A stretch of 23,209 nucleotides of DNA from DATJGR01 sp963812255 (GTDB lineage Bacteria > Pseudomonadota > Gammaproteobacteria > Pseudomonadales > Azotimanducaceae), in assembly GCA_963812255.1 (NCBI GenBank), contig CAWEUM010000004.1:1-23209 (forward strand), written 5' to 3'. The notes under the pieces are model-generated. The model saw nothing but the letters and a program-made list of their open reading frames with translations. It had not been told where the DNA came from and searched no databases. Made by a program: the position numbers and the translations under genes. Each line of letters starts with the position of its first letter. The stretch's first letter is position 1. This document shows, piece after piece, positions 1-6,175 of this stretch.

Positions 1-180
1 GGATTAGCTGCTGATCTGGACCCGGCACGTGAACGATCTCGAGATGCATGCCGCGTTCGTACCGCAGGGCTGTGAGCATGTCATCGCGCCGCAACCGGCG
101 GTCACGCTCGGCGCGGGAATAATCGGACTGCAGGCATACGACGCAGTGACCACCCAGGGCGGACGATACGTTACGGGGGT
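1..180 (+). pseudogene. FAD-linked oxidase (BBE/PCMH type) internal fragment
   Basis: The plus frame reads LLIWTRHVNDLEMHAAFVPQ, then APQPAVTLGAGI and AYDAVTTQGGRYV. This matches the FAD-binding PCMH domain of berberine-bridge-like oxidases, where a similar stretch precedes the glycine-rich FAD loop (usually GGRYVQGGGC). The homology stops abruptly after GGRYVTG near base 180, so the FAD-loop remainder and the whole C-terminal half are missing. An in-frame TAG at 5-7 breaks the frame, and the N-terminal part lies outside the window. In this family the enzyme would oxidise an alcohol or sugar-like substrate with covalent or tight FAD, but this remnant cannot be active. It abuts another truncated gene on the opposite strand, so a deletion or rearrangement joined two gene ends here. 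Confidence 0.6.
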
Positions 181-244
181 CCCCGATTCGTCATCCCCTC
201 TGGTCGATCCGCCCCGTTGGGCCACACCCTAGCGAGCCGTTTCC

Positions 245-406
245 TGTGTTCAGCAACGTCAGACGCTCCGACGAAAAGCCGACGCTGACGGGATCCCCGC
301 TTGGAAGTACTGCATTGTAGGCGCGCTCGTCCGCGACTCCGATTTCCGCCGCCGCGAATAGCGCAACCGCCACGCCGATTCCGATGCAGGTGTGACTGTA
401 TTTCAT
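245..406 (-). pseudogene. N-terminal fragment of a secreted serine hydrolase (class C beta-lactamase-like)
   Basis: Starting at the ATG at 406-404, the frame gives a signal peptide (MKYSHTCIGIGVAVALFAAA), then PSGDPVSVGFSSERLTLLN. The VGFSSERL segment is the usual N-terminal signature of serine hydrolases of the beta-lactamase/AmpC-like esterase family, found before the catalytic SxxK. The homology ends at about 245, well before any catalytic residue, and the frame runs on into unrelated sequence up to 191. The ATG overlaps the TGA of the upstream transglutaminase-like gene (ATGA, 4-bp overlap), so the two were once translationally coupled in an operon. The product would have been periplasmic. 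The assignment rests on a short segment only. Confidence 0.55.
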
Positions 407-1302
407 TGGGTTGAGATCTCTGTCCAAGCTTTCCGATCGGCGGTGATTATGGTCGCGAGCGTTTCAGCAGGCACACGCAGGCGATCATCGCCAGCAACCA
501 TTCGGCGCAGCGTCTCAATCGACGTTGCATCGGCGCGGCTTGAGAGCGCCGCTAGCTGGTCCACCAACGCCGCTTCTGCCGCCATCGCGTTGTCGTCTGT
601 GGCCATGCCGTACCATCCCCACGGCAGCAGCTCGATGTTCTGTAAGGCAGCGAGATCCTGGAACACATCGCCGAACACTTCGGTCAGTCCCCACATCAAG
701 GTACCGGCGACACCGAAGTTCGAGGCATCAGCACCATTGCGACACGCTCGCCACGCGTCGCCGGCGACCAGGAACCGGCCACGCGGAACATCGAGCGTAT
801 CGAACTCGACACGAAACATGGCGCGCTGAACTTCATCGATCTGAACGTCCACCAACACCCAGCGCCGCTCAATTGAATTCCAGTACTCACCGATCCAATG
901 GTCCACAAACTTGCCAGGCGCAAAGTAGTCAGCGAACCCGCAGCGTGCACGCGACGGAATTCCTTTGTGGCGCATGATCGCGACAAACAACGTCGCGAAG
1001 TGACGGCAGACACCGACCGCGCGTTTCTCCGGCGGGCGCGATTCGTAGACCGCACGTTCGTCGATCCCTGACGCACGCGTCAACATTGCAACCGCACTGT
1101 GAAGTTGCCTTTCGACCAAGCGTTCGGCAGGCAGCTTGACGCCGTAGGCAGACGCAAGGCCCTCGTGAATCAGCAAACCCTGCACTGCGCCGACCACCGA
1201 CGCGACATCGTTAGCGATCAGATCGACCTGATGGGCAAAGTGATCGACCCCAGTAAAGACGCCTGAATCGGAGTGGTACGCGAGCAGTTCCTCATGCGTC
1301 AT
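403..1302 (-). CDS. Transglutaminase-like domain protein
   Basis: The protein is 299 aa from the ATG at 1302. A Cys-His-Asp triad of the transglutaminase-like (TGc) fold is visible: Cys99 in GVCRHFATLFVAIMRHKGIP, His135 in VDHWIGEYW, and Asp152 in WVLVDVQID. The spacing and the GIPSRARCGF strand are typical of bacterial transglutaminase-core proteins, which act as cysteine peptidases or amidases. The substrate is unknown. There is no signal peptide, so it is probably cytosolic. I prefer the start at 1302 (MTHEELLAYHSDSGVFT). It looks like a family N-terminus and has a weak GGCGGG upstream, whereas the frame extends to a GTG at 1446 through low-quality sequence. The stop overlaps the start of the truncated serine hydrolase by 4 bp. 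Confidence 0.8.
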   Translation of the reverse strand: MTHEELLAYHSDSGVFTGVDHFAHQVDLIANDVASVVGAVQGLLIHEGLASAYGVKLPAERLVERQLHSAVAMLTRASGIDERAVYESRPPEKRAVGVCRHFATLFVAIMRHKGIPSRARCGFADYFAPGKFVDHWIGEYWNSIERRWVLVDVQIDEVQRAMFRVEFDTLDVPRGRFLVAGDAWRACRNGADASNFGVAGTLMWGLTEVFGDVFQDLAALQNIELLPWGWYGMATDDNAMAAEAALVDQLAALSSRADATSIETLRRMVAGDDRLRVPAETLATIITADRKAWTEISTQ

Positions 1303-1519
1303 GCGACCCGCCTGGAGAGCAATTCGGTCCCGGAAATGAACCACGTTTCCAAATTCGTGTATAGGAAATCTCCAGTTTCGGAAAATCAACGATCGCACAC
1401 GCGGTGCAAGCGACCATCGATGAACCCTTCTGGCACTACAGGTCACTGCGTGGCAGAACCAGCATGTTCGACTAGCCGTATGAATTTGAACTCCGTAATG
1501 GCCTCATTGTTCGGCCAGC

Positions 1520-1625
1520 AGCGATATCACAAAACGCTACGAACGCGGCTCGATCATCATCACCTCGAACCTCGCGTTCTCCGACTGGGCGACCGCGTTG
1601 GCCGATGATACGACGTTGACTGCAG
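1520..1625 (+). pseudogene. istB: IstB (IS21 helper ATPase) C-terminal fragment
   Basis: The frame beginning at 1523 reads DITKRYERGSIIITSNLAF, then SDWATALADDTTLTAV. This closely fits the conserved tail of IstB-type AAA+ helper proteins of IS21 elements (xRYERGSxIxTSNxxFxxW ... LTAALLDRL). Only about 36 residues remain. The Walker A and B parts upstream and the expected LLDRL...GESYRL tail are missing, so this is a dead scar of an IS21-family insertion. It is not obviously linked to the istA fragment at the right end of the window. Confidence 0.7.
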
Positions 1626-1771
1626 TTGATCGCGCTGACTGTCCCTTCGTCTGCGGTCCGATCCAGACGGCCCGTGCTCGTTGCTGCACCTGTCGACATC
1701 GCATTGGTTGCCCAACGAAACGAACTCAAGGTCAGCCGCGTCAGCGGGCCCCGTGGCGACTGTCGTAAAAG

Positions 1772-1882
1772 CGGATCAAGCACGCGAAGTCGCTCATCGA
1801 TGGTGGCAAACCGTTGCGCGAGGTCGCGAGGATCTTGAAGGTGAGTCCGTCGACGCTTTATAGGCACACAACGGCCAAGTAG
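1772..1882 (+). pseudogene. Serine recombinase (resolvase/invertase) C-terminal HTH fragment
   Basis: The frame from 1772 reads RIKHAKSLIDGGKPL, then REVARILKVSPSTLYRH and a TAG stop at 1880-1882. This is the Hin-type helix-turn-helix that ends resolvase/invertase serine recombinases (xxLIxxGxPxxEVAxxLxVSxxTLYR). The catalytic N-terminal domain with the active-site serine is absent, and a TAA lies in frame just upstream (1766-1768). The fragment sits between the IstB scar and the DUF3631 fragment and supports the view that 1500-2920 is a decayed mobile element. The match is short, so a different HTH protein is possible. Confidence 0.55.
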
Positions 1883-2017
1883 ACCAAGAGCAGTATCCGC
1901 GTCGCGGATTATCGGAACACGATGCGTGCACCAGGAGATCTTCGAAGGCAAGGTCGTCCGAACTGCGTTAGACAGGTGCGTTCGGCAATCATGCTTCATC
2001 GCACTTCTGAAATCTGG

Positions 2018-2773
2018 TCATCGCTCGCACCACTCGCAGCCTTCACCATCGCACGCCTTACAAATGCCGTTGGCGCTCTCCCGGGTCGGGATGTCCGGAA
2101 CCTGCGGAACCTTTGGAACCATCGCTAGGCCCGCGATTGCATTTGGAGGTACTGCAGGTTCCGGAGGTTCCACCTGTGCGACCACGGGAGAGAGGTAGCG
2201 AGACCACGCGTCCCACAGGTGTTCGCGCCGGTAACCTTGCAGCGCTCGACCATCGATCTTCACCTTCAGCGGCGTGACGTCGTACTTCTTCAGCATCGAC
2301 GCAAGACGACGGTCCCCGATCGGCTTCCCACCCAGGTCACTCCATGGAGCGTCCGCATCGAGTCCAAAGTAATCACCGTGAGTGAGTCGATGCAGAATGG
2401 TCTCGGTATGCAGCGCATCCGATGTGCCGAAGACGACTCGAAGATCCGCGAGCAGGCGAATACCGAGTGATACCTTGCGATCCGCAGCGACATTGCAGAG
2501 TTCGACGCACGCGACTCGTGCCGTCTGCGGCCAATGGCCGCCTGCGGCATCCGCAATCGCGATCAGCGGTTCCCAGATCTCGGCGGGTCGATCAACCACG
2601 CCGTCCAGCAGAACCGGAAAATCCGCGCCAACGCACGGGCCGACGATCTCCGACAACTGTGCGAGCCGTTCACGCAGCGCATGACCAACGGGCTCTTCGG
2701 TTCGCAATCGAAACTGATCAACGTGCTCATGTGGCGCGCGTCGCTTCATCCTGATGATGATCGAACGCGACAT
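2018..2773 (-). CDS. DUF3631 domain protein, C-terminal part (truncated)
   Basis: The 251-aa frame carries the C-terminal region of DUF3631 proteins: SRSIIIRMKRRAPHEHVDQF, WEPLIAIADAAGGHWP, SLGIRLLADLRVVFG, then DALHTETILHRL and GYRREHLWDAWSRYL. Family members are usually longer, with an N-terminal primase or helicase-like part, and occur on plasmids, phages and integrative elements, often in Actinobacteria. The same frame extends upstream without a start codon as ALAGIGDAPDTN (to about 2809), so the family homology begins before the ATG at 2773 and the gene is 5'-truncated close to the tRNA scar at 2876. The tail holds a CKACDGEGCEWC cluster, possibly a zinc knuckle. Function is unknown, and the fragment is probably inactive. 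Confidence 0.8.
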   Translation of the reverse strand: MSRSIIIRMKRRAPHEHVDQFRLRTEEPVGHALRERLAQLSEIVGPCVGADFPVLLDGVVDRPAEIWEPLIAIADAAGGHWPQTARVACVELCNVAADRKVSLGIRLLADLRVVFGTSDALHTETILHRLTHGDYFGLDADAPWSDLGGKPIGDRRLASMLKKYDVTPLKVKIDGRALQGYRREHLWDAWSRYLSPVVAQVEPPEPAVPPNAIAGLAMVPKVPQVPDIPTRESANGICKACDGEGCEWCER

Positions 2774-2875
2774 GTTGGTGTCAGGTGCATCGCCAATGCC
2801 GGCGAGCGCCGAGCCTGCGCACCTTCTCGTTACGGCTCAAACAGACCGATAACTAACTGTTTCTAATGGATTTAT

Positions 2876-2920
2876 TGGCGCGCCCGGACGGCTTCGAACC
2901 GCCGGCCACCTGGTTCGAAG
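2876..2920 (-). tRNA. 3' half of tRNA-Arg(UCG): probable att scar
   Basis: Read on the minus strand, the 45 nt have exact tRNA spacing: anticodon loop CTTCGAA (anticodon TCG), 3' anticodon strand CCAGG, variable loop TGGCC, T arm GGCGG-TTCGAAG-CCGTC, 3' acceptor strand CGGGCGC, discriminator G and CCA. The acceptor end CGGGCGCGCCA is that of known tRNA-Arg genes. Upstream, the 5' anticodon strand is only partly complementary, and I see no D arm or matching GCGCCCG acceptor strand. This is therefore a partial gene starting at the anticodon loop, the classic crossover point of tyrosine integrases. It probably marks an attachment site of a past integrative element. Confidence 0.75.
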
Positions 2921-3890
2921 CCACAATGTGCCGACACTAGCGGCCCCGTAAACCACATGTTTCGTGGGACTTTTGTAGTCTAACCGGTACACAAAGGTGC
3001 GTAAAGGAGTGGTAGAAACTTGCTTGAAACTTGCCTGAGCAAGCCGAACAGGATCAACGCGACACCGAAAGAGACACGTGAAATCGCGTGGTCTGGGCGC
3101 GATGACGCGCACTTCGCTCGCATTGCTGATCTCACCGGCATCTTGACTCGGCTCGAGGTTTGCGCGGACTTGACGTGTCAGTGAGTGTGACGGCTAATCA
3201 GCTAGGCATTGATTCGAGTCCAACAGACAGAGCACCCATCAGTTCTGCTATACGTGTGCACGCTGCGGATGTGCAACGGCGCCCGCCCCCACGAGCGACT
3301 GATGTCGACCATCGAGCGCTCCGCGCGCAGGAAGGGGTCGTGCATCAGGCTCAGCGCGGCTCGATTCCGGAACGCGCGACGCCGAAATCGACGAAGCGCT
3401 CGGCCTCAACTGCGCTTGGTACGCCGACATTCTGCTGACGCTCACCGACCGCTGAACGGCAAATCGGCGGCTAGTATGGCGGCTGAGATGCTCGGCCCTC
3501 CCCGTGTGACACGCGGAACTGGTTCGGTCTACGTCGCTACGCGGGTCGATCTTGGCTGCTTCGTTGAGAGCTTAGGAATGGCTCGACCACCGAGTTTGGC
3601 GCGCTTGATTCCAGCGCCGGCTGCTCAGGTTCCGAGCCAAATGCGGCGACACACGCCGCCGCTGATTCAGAGTCGAGTTCTCGCAAGGGTTACAGAGGCC
3701 CTCTCCGGGTATTCCACGGCCAGAAACCACCTCCACTGACAACGAACAGAACAACCCTCATCGCTAAGCGGTCGAACGACACCGTGAATCTCCACTCCAC
3801 TCACCGCGAGACTCACGCTAGTGGACTGGCATGGACGGCGTTCTTCTCAACTCCTTCTGAAATTCTTCCGAGTGCAACTACAGGAGGTGG
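2921..3890. other. About 1 kb without a recognisable gene
   Basis: No frame here has convincing protein-like composition over a useful length. Two short stretches look weakly coding: a plus-strand frame ending at the TGA near 3180 (SGRDDAHFARIADLTGILTR) and another ending at the TGA near 3454 (EIDEALGLNCAWYADILLTL). I recognise neither. A 20-bp string at 3342-3361 recurs at 13564-13583. The stretch is best read as degraded DNA next to the tRNA scar. Confidence 0.4.
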
Positions 3891-3909
3891 GACCCTCGTT
3901 CCGAGGGTC
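3891..3909 (-). terminator. Hairpin downstream of the CadC-like gene
   Basis: This is a perfect 8-bp stem, GACCCTCG-TTC-CGAGGGTC, with a 3-nt loop, 62 bp after the stop of the regulator gene. No T-run follows on the minus strand, so it may be a factor-assisted terminator or an mRNA-stabilising hairpin. Confidence 0.4.
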
Positions 3910-3970
3910 TAGTCGGATGGTCTGATGTGCGGCAGATGCGAGAGCACGGTTCCACCTCGCAGGCGCAACG

Positions 3971-6121
3971 CTATGTTTTCCACCGCCACTCGCCGGGCGG
4001 GGCTCGGCCGGGGTGATCCGACGCGAGACTGATGCCCGTATAGGGCTGAAGTTCGCGTATCCTATCTTCGAGGTAGTGCCGCCATTGCTCCCCCATGCCA
4101 AGACGATCGAGCAGCGCCTGGTAGCGCGCGTCGCCCAACACGTTGGGGGGCATGTGATATTCAATGTAACGGCGAACGTCATAAAGAAAGCGCCGTTCCG
4201 GAGCCGAAAGGCCTTCCCAGCGTTCGATTCCATAGTCGATCTCACCCAGCATGAAAAGGATTTTTCCCGCGCTAATCGCTGACGTGCCGGGATCCGCCAG
4301 GAATGCCTCCAACTCTGACGTATTCGCGCGTAGCTGACCTCGATAGACGTCGACAACTGCACGGGCGTCCTTCACCCACAGACCTCCAGGATCAGCCGCG
4401 CTGAGCAGTTCGAGATAGTGCTCGGCTTCCGCGAATTGCCGCCTACGCGCGAGCAGCGCGATCAGTCCATTTAGCGTGCTGACATCCCGTGGATTCTCGT
4501 TCACCGCCAATTTGTACCGCGCAATCACGGGCACCATTCCTTCTCGATGCAAGGTGATCTGTGGGTCTTCCCAAGCCCATGTCATTCCCCGATCCAAAAT
4601 TTCGATCTCCAGCCAGGTGAACGCTTTCGCGTCATCGAAGAGACCGGCGCCCCTCAACAGACTTGCATAGAACCCCTCTGGTTTCAGATGTCTTCGCACC
4701 GGCGATTTGCGTAGTTTGATGAGTTCACGAAGCGCAACCTCCTCGCCGACCAAATCGCCTGTCATCTCGGCGAGTTCGACCTTCGTCGCATAGTCCACAC
4801 CGCTGTCGGGTATCTCCTTGGCCGCTCGATCTGCAATCGATCTGATCTCTTCCACGATCTGAGAATACTGTTGCGTCGACAGTTGATTCGTCGCCAGGCC
4901 GTTCGCAGCGAAGCCGCTCAGACCCACCACCAGGCACCAGTAGGCATCGACGTATTTGGGATCCAACTCGATCGCACGGCGCGAGGCTTCGATGGTCTTC
5001 ACCGCGTCGTCATGCGTTGGTCTATGCGAATGGAAATGTGCCTCTTGAATCGCGAGATATGCCTCCACATTGGTGGTGCCGCCCGCGATCATCTGCGCGC
5101 GTTGGAACGGATCGAGGTGCACGGAGAGCGCCTTTCTGACCACTTCCGAAACGCCGTCCTGGAACTCGAAAAGATGATCGATCGAATCATCGAATGTGCC
5201 GCTGTAGAGGCTGACACCATCCGCCGCGCGAGTCAGCTCGAGTGTCACTCGCAGCCGATTCCCCGAGCGCTGTACGGTTCCCTGAAGAAGGTTGTCTACA
5301 CCCAGGGTTTTGGCGATGTCCGCAATCGACCGTCCGTCCGTCTTTTCGCGAAAGGCCAGACCTGGATGGGTTAGTTCGATCTGCTTCGACCGCGCGATGC
5401 CGTCGATGAGCGCGATCGCCACACCTTCTCCGAGATATTCGTCTGCCGGATCACCACTCAAATCTTTGAACGGCAGTACCGCAACCGTCGCGACCTTCGA
5501 TTCACAGCTCGCGAAGCATCGTCCGGTTGCGCGGTCGACGAGCGCCGCAAACGGGCCCCATACGCGATAGAGGCCTGTGCCGCTTGCTGCAAGCAGCACC
5601 AACGCGGTGACGGACCAGGCTGCGATTCTCGAGCGTGAGCGTCGATTTGCCCCTAACGACGGGTCCGCTGCAATGGGCGCGCTGCCATTGACATTGACAG
5701 CCGACGCCTCGGCAGACGACTCCTGCTGTGAGTCGAGCCGTTCACCAGTTCCATTGATAAGGGGCGTGCCCGCGGGCACTTCGATTCGCACTACATCGGC
5801 AACAAGCCGATAGCCACGCTTCTGAACCGTTTCGATATAGCGCGCCTGGTGCCTGTCGTCACCGAACACCTGACGCAACTCGCCGATTGCCTTATGCACA
5901 GCGTTGGTCGAGGTGACGCCGCCGATCCAATACGCCTCGAGCAGTTCTTTGTTGGTGACCGCAAGGCCGGCACGCTCCATCAAATGAACCAGAACTTCCA
6001 TGCTGCGCGGACTGATGCGCACATCGGTGGTGTCGCACGTCAGCCGGCAACCCGTGGGGCTGACGAGCCACTCGCCAACGCGATAGCTCAATTGTCGGTG
6101 TGCCGGGATCTGGTCGTTCAT
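3971..6121 (-). CDS. CadC-like membrane transcription regulator with TolB/FlgO-like and TPR regions
   Basis: This is a 716-aa one-component regulator. Residues 12-110 form an OmpR/PhoB-type winged helix (ISPRSMEVLVHLMERAG, TNAVHKAIGELRQVFGDD, YIETVQKRGYRLV). A linker follows, then one TM helix at about 166-188, so the DNA-binding part is cytosolic and the rest periplasmic. Residues 205-335 resemble the FlgO/TolB-like domain found in such regulators and in adenylate-cyclase-associated proteins (VAVLPFKDLSGDPADEYLGE, LGVDNLLQGTVQRSGNRLRV). About 350-690 is helical and TPR-like (YLAIQEAHFHSHR, RAIELDPKYVDAYWCLV). It lies 54 bp after the TonB-dependent receptor gene on the same strand, so it may sense the transported compound or its effect and control uptake. 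No strong ribosome binding site is visible. The inducer is unknown. Confidence 0.85.
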   Translation of the reverse strand: MNDQIPAHRQLSYRVGEWLVSPTGCRLTCDTTDVRISPRSMEVLVHLMERAGLAVTNKELLEAYWIGGVTSTNAVHKAIGELRQVFGDDRHQARYIETVQKRGYRLVADVVRIEVPAGTPLINGTGERLDSQQESSAEASAVNVNGSAPIAADPSLGANRRSRSRIAAWSVTALVLLAASGTGLYRVWGPFAALVDRATGRCFASCESKVATVAVLPFKDLSGDPADEYLGEGVAIALIDGIARSKQIELTHPGLAFREKTDGRSIADIAKTLGVDNLLQGTVQRSGNRLRVTLELTRAADGVSLYSGTFDDSIDHLFEFQDGVSEVVRKALSVHLDPFQRAQMIAGGTTNVEAYLAIQEAHFHSHRPTHDDAVKTIEASRRAIELDPKYVDAYWCLVVGLSGFAANGLATNQLSTQQYSQIVEEIRSIADRAAKEIPDSGVDYATKVELAEMTGDLVGEEVALRELIKLRKSPVRRHLKPEGFYASLLRGAGLFDDAKAFTWLEIEILDRGMTWAWEDPQITLHREGMVPVIARYKLAVNENPRDVSTLNGLIALLARRRQFAEAEHYLELLSAADPGGLWVKDARAVVDVYRGQLRANTSELEAFLADPGTSAISAGKILFMLGEIDYGIERWEGLSAPERRFLYDVRRYIEYHMPPNVLGDARYQALLDRLGMGEQWRHYLEDRIRELQPYTGISLASDHPGRAPPGEWRWKT

Positions 6122-6175
6122 GGTGTTTGAGTCCGCGCCATCCGTCTCCGAGGCTGTGCCCGAAGCCGACTCGCG

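Noticed and set aside
1472..1999. 175-codon minus-strand frame
   Set aside because: It runs opposite the IstB and recombinase remnants, has random-like composition and no recognisable domain.
2890..2922. Perfect 11-bp inverted repeat GGCTTCGAACC ... GGTTCGAAGCC as a terminator or operator
   Set aside because: It is explained by the anticodon-loop and T-loop sequences of the partial tRNA-Arg, both of which contain TTCGAA.
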